Assembly: GCA_964652975.1 (NCBI GenBank)
Contig: CAZZCN010000030.1
Location: 1-33,101, forward strand
DNA: 33,101 nt
Direction: 5' to 3'
From: CAZZCN01 sp964652975
Lineage (GTDB): Bacteria > Bacillota > Clostridia > Saccharofermentanales > UBA5734
Positions 11,452 to 20,600 of this stretch are shown piece after piece. The translations under genes and the position numbers were made by a program. The notes below the pieces were generated by a model. The model was given only the letters and a program-made list of their open reading frames with translations. It was not told where the DNA came from and made no database searches. How positions within the stretch are numbered: position 1 is the first letter of the stretch; each line of letters opens with the position of its first letter.

Positions 11452-12342
11452 TCATTCTTTGTCAAAATTATTTTCTATGCATCTTAGAGCCCGCTCTTTG
11501 GCTTTTCCCCCGAGATTTATCTGGTTCTGTAGAAAGTCAGGATTGGCCTTAAGGAATGACACCATGAATCTGTCTGGGTTCTCTATAAAATCAATTATCA
11601 TGTTGTATTGTAATAAATTGATATGATTTAAGTCCAGTGCATCGTCAAAAAGTTTTTCGCTTATTTCGGCAAAGGAGTGAAGCCTTACATTCATGTCGGC
11701 TAAAATGTGTCCTCCTCCCTGCTTGCGGTCAACAATTGCAATAGTATCTGTGATTTCGGCTCCGAGCCTGTTGATAACAGGAATCCATGTTCTTACATAA
11801 CTGGATGCTTCTGTAACAAGGTCTGCAATGTGAAGTATTTTCTTGTCAGCCAGGTCAAGTAAATCAATGTGGCGGTTCATCTGAATTGCAGTCTCATTTT
11901 CTGAGACGATATATGATTCAGTAAATTTAGAGTCAGATACAATTGCGGTTCCATCTTTCAGAATACTTAGGTGCGGCTTGTCCAGAATAAATGCCGGCAG
12001 TATAGAAAAGAAAAAATCCCTTCTCTCGCCTCCTGAAATATAGTCAAAAGAAAGGTCAGCGGCTTTCTTGCATACCATCTCGATTACTTTCTTGTATATG
12101 GTGTTTTCGAGATATTGTTTCTTAGCAGCAGCAAACATCAAGGCAGGAAAATCGGTTAAATTAGTTTTCCAGTGTTCAATATCATTCAAGAATTTCTCTG
12201 CATCACTCTTAGATCCATATAAATAGTGGGTGTTAATGTAATAAGGACCAAGTTTTCCGGACGTATAAAAAAACGGATCGCCTTCCGGACACACCTGGAC
12301 TGCATTTGTCTCAAAAAGAAAATTAGTTATATCATTGCTCAT
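11452..12342 (-). CDS. Phosphoribosyltransferase-like protein (orotate PRTase type)
   Basis: The 296-residue protein resembles orotate phosphoribosyltransferase-like proteins: an N-terminal FFYTSGKLGPYYIN segment, GGERRDFFFS in the middle, and VDRKQGGGHIL near residue 210. The PRPP-loop position reads ILHIADLVTEASS, whereas active enzymes usually have two adjacent acidic residues followed by a TTGGS-like loop. Catalysis is therefore doubtful, or the substrate differs. The ATG at 12342 has a perfect GGAGGAG at 12346-12352; a TTG at 12354 would put that site inside the gene. It is the first gene before the metalloprotease and the miaB-mut run. A true pyrimidine role is not shown, because no other pyr gene is present. 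Confidence 0.7.
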   Translation of the reverse strand: MSNDITNFLFETNAVQVCPEGDPFFYTSGKLGPYYINTHYLYGSKSDAEKFLNDIEHWKTNLTDFPALMFAAAKKQYLENTIYKKVIEMVCKKAADLSFDYISGGERRDFFFSILPAFILDKPHLSILKDGTAIVSDSKFTESYIVSENETAIQMNRHIDLLDLADKKILHIADLVTEASSYVRTWIPVINRLGAEITDTIAIVDRKQGGGHILADMNVRLHSFAEISEKLFDDALDLNHINLLQYNMIIDFIENPDRFMVSFLKANPDFLQNQINLGGKAKERALRCIENNFDKE

Positions 12343-12392
12343 TGGCTCCTCCAACTGCTCTCAAATTTGTTCTTTACCTATAAACTTTTTAA

Positions 12393-12421
12393 ATTATATC
12401 ACTTTTATTGCAATAGTGTAA
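12393..12421 (-). promoter_or_regulatory. Extended -10 promoter for the phosphoribosyltransferase-like gene
   Basis: On the minus strand, TGATATAAT is a perfect extended -10 (TATAAT at 12393-12398). A weak -35, TTACAC, sits 17 bases upstream at 12416-12421. Transcription would start roughly 45 bases before the ATG at 12342. An imperfect hairpin (CACTTT and GCA pairing with TGC and AAAGTG, 12401-12432) overlaps the spacer and -35. Confidence 0.5.
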
Positions 12422-12492
12422 CTGCAAAGTGAAAATTTTAAGAAGTATTGTGTTAGTTGTGTGTTAGTATTTTGAAATGTAGTATGCCTAGT

Positions 12493-12804
12493 CTATAATA
12501 TTTCGTGATAGTCTCTACCACCATAAATAACTCTAACAATAACGACACGCTTATCATTTTCATCAATACGATAAATTAGTAAATAATTTTTTATTACTAT
12601 TTTCCTATATCCTTTTATTATGAGCCTGGTATCTTTGAAAATGCTATACATATAAGGATTACTAATAACTGCGTTATAGCTTTTTTCTATATCAATAAGG
12701 AAGCTATTAGCAGCAATTGGATTACGTAAATCAGTAATTATATATTTTACTATATCATCAATATCATTATCTGCATCTTTAGAAACAATAATACTATAAG
12801 CCAT
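12493..12804 (-). CDS. RelE/ParE family toxin
   Basis: This 103-residue protein has the RelE/ParE layout: an N-terminal strand, two helices with DADNDIDDIVKYI, and a C-terminal sheet with YLLIYRID followed by VIVRVIYGGRDY. RelE members cut mRNA on the ribosome and ParE members inhibit gyrase. The sequence alone does not decide which this is. Its ATG overlaps the end of the antitoxin gene by 11 bases, typical of coupled type II pairs. No clear terminator follows. Confidence 0.88.
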   Translation of the reverse strand: MAYSIIVSKDADNDIDDIVKYIITDLRNPIAANSFLIDIEKSYNAVISNPYMYSIFKDTRLIIKGYRKIVIKNYLLIYRIDENDKRVVIVRVIYGGRDYHEIL

Positions 12805-13054
12805 ATTTGCTTCTTATATCCTTCAATGCATCAAAACCATCTAATACTTCACCTTTGTCAATTGAACTTTCACCTTGTTGAAGTTTTCTGTATAGATCAT
12901 TCATAAAAACAATTTTCTCAAATGTATTCATACTCATGATAACCATATCATCATATCCATTTTTTGTTACAAATATTGGTTCCTTTGAATTGTGACACAT
13001 CTCAGATATTTCACTTGTATTTTTCAAGTCTCTAATAGGGATAATTTTAGGCAT
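12794..13054 (-). CDS. Phd/YefM family antitoxin
   Basis: This 86-residue protein starts MPKIIPIRDLKNTSEIS, matching the Phd/YefM N-terminal DNA-binding fold, followed by EPIFVTKNGYDDMVIMS. It should bind and neutralise the downstream toxin and repress the pair's own promoter. I chose the ATG at 13054. Upstream in-frame ATGs, as far as 13132, lie in or before the promoter and operator described at 13076-13113. The Shine-Dalgarno is weak (GGTGGTGAG). Confidence 0.88.
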   Translation of the reverse strand: MPKIIPIRDLKNTSEISEMCHNSKEPIFVTKNGYDDMVIMSMNTFEKIVFMNDLYRKLQQGESSIDKGEVLDGFDALKDIRSKYGL

Positions 13055-13075
13055 ATTCTCACCACCATTCATATC

Positions 13076-13113
13076 ATGGTATAATTGTACCATAATAGAG
13101 TCATGCTTTGCAA
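13076..13113 (-). promoter_or_regulatory. Promoter and palindromic operator of the toxin-antitoxin pair
   Basis: On the minus strand, TTGCAA (13108-13113) and TACAAT (13084-13089) are 18 bases apart, and the -10 is of extended type (TGGTACAAT). The -10 lies inside an 18-base palindrome at 13076-13093 (ATGGTATAATTGTACCAT on the plus strand, one mismatched pair). This fits autorepression by the antitoxin or the toxin-antitoxin complex. Confidence 0.7.
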
Positions 13114-13347
13114 CTTGAAATTTTGCTTGCATACATTATTATTCCTTTCATTTATATAATTATTTTCTATAAATAGCCCAAATATTATAGATATTATTTG
13201 TTGATAGAAATTATTATATATTCTACGACAAGAAAAACAATGTGTTAATACTATACAGTTATATACAAAAACAAACAAAATTCGTCATATTCGTATCCCC
13301 AACAGAAGATTCAGTTAAGCGAAAATCTTAAGGAGCTCAAGTGACAG

Positions 13348-14643
13348 TTAATGGATTAATGCCTGCGCTTTTGCCTTGCTTTCGGTGTGTCCATATGATT
13401 CCAATGTTTTTGTAACACGTTTATAGTAATCTTTAAGAAGAGCAATATCGGAATCTTTAAGGTTATAATCAGAAGGTTTACCGGCAAAAACTTCATCTAA
13501 TGGTAAAATTCTATGTCTCCAGTTACGATGAACCCATGTAATCTCATAGTTAACATCGCTGATCCAAGCCTTTCCGGTATTCATGTCTTTAGATAGTGAT
13601 ATGTCCATCAGAGCATGGAATTGCACAAGATGCGATGGCAATACCGGATAATATTGGTTTGAAAGGAAATTCCCCTGTGAATAGATTACCATACTCGCTC
13701 TTTCGGAACCGTCAGTATTCTTATTGAAAAACCATTCAATCGGCTGTGTGTACTTCGGGTGTCCACCGATTATCAGATCAGCTCCGGCCTTGGCTAAATT
13801 AGCGGCTACCTGTCTAAGGTATTGCGGGTTGGGTTCTGGATGATATTCTTCGCCCCAATGCGCAAAAACCGCTATTATATCCGCTCCACGTTTTCTGGCT
13901 GTTTCGATGTCTGTATTGAGTGCACTGTATTCTTGAAAAAACGGCACCAGATTGACACTATACTCTTTGCCTGTCGGAACTGGTATTGCGTTGGTACTGA
14001 AAGTATATCCGATGAACGCAATATTTATACCGTCGTAATTTTCTATAAGAATGTCGTCTCTTTCCTCCTGACTTTTATACGCGCCAAAAGTCTTTACTCC
14101 TATACCTCTTAAATGGTCCAATGTTACCATAAGCCCATCGTATCCTCGATCATACGAATGGTTGTTTGCCAGAGTCATTAAATCAACTCCCGCATCTTTG
14201 AGGGCAACAGACAATTCCTGGGGTGAATTGAATACGGGCCATGAAGTATAGCCTTTAGCACCTAAAAATGATATGTCAGGACCTGCCTGGGATGTTTCTA
14301 GATCAGCAACAACCAAATCAGCTTTCTGCAATCGCGGCTTTATATACTCGAAAGACGGTTTGAAATCATATTTACCATCACCTATATGAGCCTGTATTAT
14401 CTGGGGTGAATGCGGATATATATTACCTACAGCTAACATGTTAACTGTTCTTATATCAGGTGCAGGAGTAGGTGTAGGTTGCGGCTTTGAATTCGAGACA
14501 GTTGAAGAATTATTGCCGCTTGTTTGATTTGATTCGCTGCTTTCGGAAGGCAGTCTCGATTTATTGAAAAAAGATAAACTGCAACCGGTTAAAACCACTG
14601 AAACTACCAAAACAATTATCACTACTTTAAGAATCTGTTTCAT
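13348..14643 (-). CDS. CapA family lipoprotein (PGA_cap domain)
   Basis: This 431-residue protein has a lipoprotein signal (hydrophobic residues 5-19, LTGC with Cys21), a Ser/Asn/Pro-rich linker to about residue 64, then a CapA/PGA_cap domain. Visible family motifs are ADLETS near 113, NNHSYDRG at 160-167, HWGEEY at 262-267 and GGHP at 293-296. CapA proteins act with CapBC in poly-gamma-glutamate capsules, but many lone copies have unknown roles. No capBC is here. The first motif reads AVGNIYPH where the family usually has GD, so one expected metal-binding Asp is Asn. GAGGGA six bases before the ATG supports the start. It is on the same strand as the next lipoprotein gene, 139 bases away. Confidence 0.85.
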   Translation of the reverse strand: MKQILKVVIIVLVVSVVLTGCSLSFFNKSRLPSESSESNQTSGNNSSTVSNSKPQPTPTPAPDIRTVNMLAVGNIYPHSPQIIQAHIGDGKYDFKPSFEYIKPRLQKADLVVADLETSQAGPDISFLGAKGYTSWPVFNSPQELSVALKDAGVDLMTLANNHSYDRGYDGLMVTLDHLRGIGVKTFGAYKSQEERDDILIENYDGINIAFIGYTFSTNAIPVPTGKEYSVNLVPFFQEYSALNTDIETARKRGADIIAVFAHWGEEYHPEPNPQYLRQVAANLAKAGADLIIGGHPKYTQPIEWFFNKNTDGSERASMVIYSQGNFLSNQYYPVLPSHLVQFHALMDISLSKDMNTGKAWISDVNYEITWVHRNWRHRILPLDEVFAGKPSDYNLKDSDIALLKDYYKRVTKTLESYGHTESKAKAQALIH

Positions 14644-14782
14644 GCTTTGTCCCTCGTTTTCTATATAATTTATAAGTTTTTATTTATACAATATTTTACT
14701 ATTTATATTTAAATGTTTTATCTACACACTAATTTACAATTTTCTAACGCAAAATGCCTGTATTTTATTATATTATAATCTT

Positions 14783-15733
14783 TTATCGTGAAATAAACCA
14801 TTGTAAGGATTTATTCAACCAATCCCACTGTGCCCCTTCTCCACCATCAACATTTATTCCTTTTGATGATGAATAATTGCCACCAAGTTCAGGATGGGGG
14901 CCAAATAACAGAAATTTTCCTTTTCCGTAATTTCCTGAAATAACAGCAGCTTCATTGTTGATTGCATAACGGGCAAGTACTTCTACCTGGACTGCATCAT
15001 TTGGTACAAAATATGGTCCATCATAATAATAAACGGGTAAAGTATCAGGAAATTCCTTTCCAAAAACACTTTCATTGATTTTTAGTTGGGAAATGCCACC
15101 CCAGGAAACTTTCCCTGCCAAGGGGCCTATTGCTTTACCTTCAAATATTTTCACCGGGTAGCTACTGCTTTTACCGTGCCACACCATAATGTCCGACATG
15201 TAATATGCCCCTGCGCAGCTGCCAGCTATTGCTCCTCCGTTTTTAGCATAATTCTGAATGTTACCACGCCCCTGTACAGAAATGTTTGCCCTATATTCAG
15301 CTGAGAACCCTCCTGGAAACCAGATCAAATCGAAACGGGATAAGTAATCTTCAACAGTCAGGTCCTTTTGATCGAATTCCTCCCACTTGTATCCACTTTT
15401 TTCGAAAAATCTGCGAAAAGCTTTCACATTGATATCCCAGCTGCCTTTGCCACTATATAAACCGATATTTATTGAGCCGGGCAAAAATTCTGAGCTTACA
15501 GGAGATGATGCCTGCGACGAAGATTCATCGGAAGAATTTTCATTGCCTGACAGGCTTTTTGATGTGTCTGCTCCTGACCCAGGTCCGGATTCCGAGGAAG
15601 ACAAAGACTTTGAGGAACTAACAGAGGAGCTTTTGGAATCAATAAGTGATTTCTCTGCTAAATTACCGCTGCATCCGGTAATAATTAATAGTGCTGCAAT
15701 CAATATGCAACCAGATATAAAGTATTTTTTCAT
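14783..15733 (-). CDS. BPL_N-type glutamine-amidotransferase-like lipoprotein
   Basis: The signal ends in ITGC with Cys21. A Ser-rich linker runs to about residue 85, followed by a class I amidotransferase-like fold. The nucleophile elbow GSCAGAYY places Cys173; GPHPELG gives His280 and Glu282, so a full Cys-His-Glu triad is visible. The oxyanion-like FPGGFS motif is near 139-144. This matches the BPL_N domain, which is related to the N-terminal part of fungal biotin-protein ligase and also occurs as secreted bacterial proteins of unknown function. The lipid anchor puts it outside the cell. GGAGG shortly before the ATG supports the start. An alternative label is a DJ-1/PfpI-like protein. Confidence 0.78.
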   Translation of the reverse strand: MKKYFISGCILIAALLIITGCSGNLAEKSLIDSKSSSVSSSKSLSSSESGPGSGADTSKSLSGNENSSDESSSQASSPVSSEFLPGSINIGLYSGKGSWDINVKAFRRFFEKSGYKWEEFDQKDLTVEDYLSRFDLIWFPGGFSAEYRANISVQGRGNIQNYAKNGGAIAGSCAGAYYMSDIMVWHGKSSSYPVKIFEGKAIGPLAGKVSWGGISQLKINESVFGKEFPDTLPVYYYDGPYFVPNDAVQVEVLARYAINNEAAVISGNYGKGKFLLFGPHPELGGNYSSSKGINVDGGEGAQWDWLNKSLQWFISR

Positions 15734-15866
15734 TTCACCCTCCCGGGTCTTTTGCCATTCCTAAATAATCCAGTAGATATACGTTAAGTTAATAAGGAAC
15801 AAACTGAATATCATTTTAAAATCAAAAAACAATCTGCTAATAATATCTTCGCTTCTACACCACAGC

Positions 15867-17348
15867 TTATTGATTATACAAATTCTCAGAAGCAAACACT
15901 GGTTCACATGTCAGATTGATCCGCAATTTTCTGAAAATCGATTCATCAATTGATGAAATCATACACGTGGAATGGGCTTCACATCCCTTAAGAATAGCGA
16001 GTTTCTGTATTGCAAGTTCTGCCATAGGGTTAGTTGCTGCTGAGATTGAAAGTGCAATCAAAACCTCTTCAAGATTAAGAATAAGGTTTTTGCTGCGATA
16101 CGCATCCTTCTTAAGTTTGACAATGGGTTCTATTGCAATTGGAGAAATTAGGTGCATGCTGTCATCTATGCCAGATAGCATTTTTATCGCATTCAACACT
16201 ACGCTTGCGCAACAGTTCATCAGATTGGTGGTTCTCCCCGTTGCAATCCTGCCGTCAGGAAGTTCTAAAGCCATTGAAGAATCACCGCTTTCTTCAGCTT
16301 TATAAAGTGCCGGAGCCACAACTCTTCTTATGTCTGTACCAATGGATAGTTCATTCATTAAAAGCTGAACCTTCTGTGCTGATTCCATGTCAATATCGCC
16401 TGTCTTGTACTCGCATCCGGTTTTGTAGTATCTTCTTACAATCTCCTGCATGGATGCTTCGCGGCAGACTTCATCGTCAAAAATTCCGTATCCAGCCATA
16501 TTAACTCCCATGTCTGTCGGAGAATTATATATATCCATGCCTGTAATTTTCTTTAAAATAGTTCTTACAACAGGAAAGACTTCAATATCACGATTGTAAT
16601 TCACAGTTGTCTTGCCATATGCTTCCAGGTGGAAAGAGTCAATCATGTTAACATCCTTCAAATCCGCAGTAGCTGCCTCATATGCAAGATTAACAGGGTG
16701 TTTGAGAGGAAGGTTCCAGATAGGGAATGTCTCGAATTTGGCGTATCCGGCATGGACTCCCCTCTTATATTCGTGATAAAGCTGAGATAGACAGGTCGCG
16801 AGCTTACCGCAGCCTGGGCCTGGAGCAGAGACAACTACCAGAGGTCTTGTTGTCTCGATATATGGATTGGCACCATAACCTTCATCACTAACAATTGTAT
16901 GTATATCTGTCGGATAACCTTTCGTGTGCGTGTGGATGTATACCTTCTCACCCCTTTGCTCGAGTTTCTTCCTGAAAATATCAGCTGATGGCTGTCCGGA
17001 ATATTGTGTTATGACAACACTGTTAATATAAATTCCGAGGCCTCTTAAGTTATCAATAGACCTTAAAACGTCCATATCATAAGAAATTCCGTAATCTGCT
17101 CGCATTTTGCGTCTTTCGATTGCGCTTGCATTGATAACAAATATTATCTCTGTCTTGTCCGCCAGTTTCTGTAGTAGTTTAATTTTGGCATCAGGCTGAA
17201 ATCCGGGTAAAACTCTCGACGCATGGTAATCGTCAAATAATTTACCGCCGAATTCAAGATAAAGCTTGTTATTGAACTGTTCGATTCTCTCAATTATGTT
17301 CTCTGACTGTTTCTGTGTGTAAAGTTCGTTATTAAATCCTATTTTCAT
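15867..17348 (-). CDS. DUF1846 domain-containing protein
   Basis: This 493-residue cytoplasmic protein covers the whole length of the DUF1846 family, which is common in Firmicutes and has no settled function. Visible features are the N-terminal KIGFNNELYTQKQSENI, LYLEFGGKLFDDYHASRVLPGF, a glycine-rich SAPGPGCGK segment near 180-188 that may bind a phosphate, and a C-terminal part with LMNCCASVVLNA. I chose the ATG at 17348. AAGG lies seven bases before it, while the in-frame ATG at 17372 would place that site inside the gene. No signal peptide is seen. The 132-base gap to the next minus-strand gene shows no obvious terminator. Confidence 0.88.
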   Translation of the reverse strand: MKIGFNNELYTQKQSENIIERIEQFNNKLYLEFGGKLFDDYHASRVLPGFQPDAKIKLLQKLADKTEIIFVINASAIERRKMRADYGISYDMDVLRSIDNLRGLGIYINSVVITQYSGQPSADIFRKKLEQRGEKVYIHTHTKGYPTDIHTIVSDEGYGANPYIETTRPLVVVSAPGPGCGKLATCLSQLYHEYKRGVHAGYAKFETFPIWNLPLKHPVNLAYEAATADLKDVNMIDSFHLEAYGKTTVNYNRDIEVFPVVRTILKKITGMDIYNSPTDMGVNMAGYGIFDDEVCREASMQEIVRRYYKTGCEYKTGDIDMESAQKVQLLMNELSIGTDIRRVVAPALYKAEESGDSSMALELPDGRIATGRTTNLMNCCASVVLNAIKMLSGIDDSMHLISPIAIEPIVKLKKDAYRSKNLILNLEEVLIALSISAATNPMAELAIQKLAILKGCEAHSTCMISSIDESIFRKLRINLTCEPVFASENLYNQ

Positions 17349-17372
17349 CAAATTACCTTGGTAAAACACCAT

Positions 17373-17661
17373 GTATCAGCATGCAAATGTATTTTACTAT
17401 CCCTTTCCCTATTGATTGGTATGTAATTATTAGTGGTTGTTTTGGTTAATTTATTGTTTTGGATTTGTTAATAATAATAACATTTCACTCAATTTTGCGC
17501 AAGTTGAAAATATCGATTTTGAGATAAAATACTTGTTAGTTGAAAAACATCGAAATTTCTGGTTTGTAAACAAATGTTTAAACGATTCCTGTGAGATATT
17601 ATTCAAAGCAATTACGGTATAGACCAGAAACATCCTTTCATGTAAAAAAGAAAATGACAGG
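17373..17661. other. Intergenic region with no supported gene
   Basis: This AT-rich stretch lies between the LRR protein gene and DUF1846. Short reading frames of about 60 codons exist on both strands, but they have no Shine-Dalgarno and an unlikely composition. I see no convincing terminator. Confidence 0.6.
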
Positions 17662-20600
17662 TTACGCTCTAATGTTACTAATGATCTGTTTTATAGTATC
17701 GTTCTCTGTTTTCATCGTTAATAAACTGTCAACCATCAAAAAATATACTTCGACAATCGACCCATCATTTGTTGCGGGAATGTAGGTAGAGTGTGAAAAT
17801 GTATACTCCTCAGACGGTGCAAATGTTTTGTCTATGTTAAATGTCGACACAACCTGTCCGTTTTTAACAACATATGTAACAAACACTGCAGTCAGTATCT
17901 CTGACGAATCATTTAAGTATGTTGCTGTCAATTCATGGGTTCCTCCGCCGGGCGGAACAGGATTTTTTGACGGATCCCCTAGTGATGTGCCCTTGAAATC
18001 GACTGGCACACTGATTTCCACAGGCCCACCCGGCGGTGTCTGAGTAATTGACTGCAATCCTACAAGGTGTTTTTTGAGTGTGAGCAAATCAGAAACGGAT
18101 ATATTTTGCCTGTCGCCTAAAATACCAGCGGATTTAAATGCTCCTGTCAGTAGAGTTATGTTCAAAAGATTTGCCTTGATTGTGGTCAAATCATCAATTT
18201 CTATCAGACCGTCTCCGCTTACATCCCCATATACCACTATCGTCCTGGTAGCCATAACAATATTGTTGCTATAAATCTGAACATACATTCCGGTGGATGC
18301 TTTAAAACTATCCTTGCTGCCACCTGTTATTTCATCTTCATCCGCACCAAATATTTTCGTTGTCTCGCTTGAAAGGATGTTCAGATTGCTTTCAAAATCA
18401 ACAAGGCTGGTGTTCGGAGCGACTCCGGTAATATATCCATTTTCGCAGCAATACGCTGTATTGTTGATTGAAAAGTTCACAGTTGTCGAATTCCCGGTTG
18501 CATCGGTAACAACGAGTTGATAATTCCCGCTTTCTCGTACTACATAATAATTCCAGCAATAATTTCCGTTAAGCTCGGCAGTGCCTTCATTAAAGGTAAT
18601 TGTTGCTATATCGTAGCTGCCTCCTTCTTCAACGCCGCCGACTATCGGAGCTATCTTGTCGATATTTTTTATGGTAATCATTCTAGTGGCTATATTTCCA
18701 GCCGGATCGATTGCAATGAACTGATATGAGCCGTTTTCACTGAATGTATGGCTTGATTCAAAAAGTGTACCTTCGTTTACGGATGCCGTGACAGTGATTT
18801 CTTGATTGGTCGGTGTGGTGTCATCGTATGGGGCAATAGTAATTATCGGGGCGGTTTTGTCTATTTTGAAGGCAACAATGGTAGAATTACCTGCTTCATC
18901 AGTTACTATCAAGGTATAAGTTCCTTCAAGGCTTACTGTGCTTCCGCTTATAAACTCTTCTTCGTTTAACTTGGCTGTGGCATCACTGAATTCTATGGTT
19001 CTTGCATTTCTGTATGAGCAGACTGTCTCCACGCCTGTCACAACCGGTGGTATCCTGTCAATATTCGTAATTGTTACGGTAACAATCGTGACATTGTTCG
19101 ATTCGTCGGTTGCTATAAAATCGAAACTGCCATTTTCAGTAAAAGTATGATAATCAGTATTCAAGGTACCTTCGTTTGTATTCGCTGTAACAGTAATGTT
19201 TTCTCTGGTAGGATTTGTCGGGTACTCGTCTATTGTTATGACTGGAGGTGTACTGTCTGGATTGGTCGTGACACTTAAAGGTGCACTAGCAGGTGACTCT
19301 ACAGTTATATTAACGGCTTTCACGGTAAAAATATAAGTTGTGTTCGCGATTAATTCAGTAGCCGAATAAACTGTTTCAGGAATGATTTCCTCGTTCAATT
19401 TTGTAGCACCTGAGTAGATATTATAACCAGTCACTCCAGGAACCTCCGACCAGGATAGATCAACGGTTGTATCAGTCTTGCCGGTTGATACAAAATCAAC
19501 AGGTGCAGCAGGCGGTTCAGGTATGTTTCCAACAATAAATGGTATATTGTTCTGGCTTGCATATGTCTGTGCAAAAGACTCGGCCTCACCGTATATGATA
19601 AGATTGTAACAGCTAAAAAAGGCCTCTCCGCCTATAATTGTGGTGCTTGGCGGAATGTATGCCCCGGTCAGACTGGAGCAATCCTCGAATGCATTAGAGC
19701 CGATTACTGTGACGTTGTCTCCAATTACAACTCTTTGCAATCCATTGCACATCGAAAATGCACTTCCACCGATAGTTGTAACACTGTCCGGTATTGTTAA
19801 ATTCGTAAGGTTGATGCAGTGCCTGAAAGCATCCATACCAATACTTACAACGCTGTTCCCCAATGTCAGTTCAGTTATTCCGGTACAGTTTGAAAATGCA
19901 TTATTATCTATGGTGGTCACTCCGTTTCCGATAGTCAACGAAGTAATTCCACTGCAATTGTCAAATGAACTATTACCAATACTTGTAACACTGTCGGGAA
20001 TATTAAGTTCAGTAATTGAACTGCAATCATTAAATGCATTACTGCTAATAGTTATCAGACCGCTGCCTAGAGTGAGAGTTGTCATTCCGCTGCAACCTTG
20101 AAATGCAGAATCATCTATAATGGTAACACTGTCTGGAATGACAACACTGGTAAGTCCTATACAACCGTAGAATGCACTGTTTCTAATCCTTGTAACGCTG
20201 CTTCCTATTGTCAAGTTGGTAATTCCGGTACATCCATAGAAAGCACCTTCGTAAATACTAACAACTCCGTTGCCAATTGTTACATTTATCAGTCCTGAGC
20301 AGTTCTCAAATGTATGATCTAGAAGACTGGTAACACTATCAGGGATGATTAAAGAACTCAGCTTGCTGCATCTGGAAAACGCAGTAGCGCCGATATACGT
20401 AACACCTTCTCCTATCGTCAAAAAAGTAAGCTCGGAACACATCTCAAATGCACTTAATCTGATATCAGTGACGCTGTCCGGAATAGTAACACTAACTAAA
20501 CTTATGCAATTTAAGAACGACCTGGATTCAATAATCGTAATTCCAGTTCCTAGGTCAAGGCTTGTCATTCCTGTACAATCCTCAAAAGCACTGTTTCCAA

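Noticed and set aside
13069..13278. A 69-codon minus-strand frame upstream of the antitoxin
   Set aside because: It overlaps the toxin-antitoxin promoter and operator, and shows no family features.
13348..14643. A capsule biosynthesis locus
   Set aside because: Only a CapA-like protein is present; there is no CapB or CapC homologue in the window.
17437..17633. Overlapping reading frames of about 60 codons on both strands in the gap after the LRR gene
   Set aside because: No Shine-Dalgarno, no recognisable motif, and such overlaps are expected by chance in AT-rich DNA.
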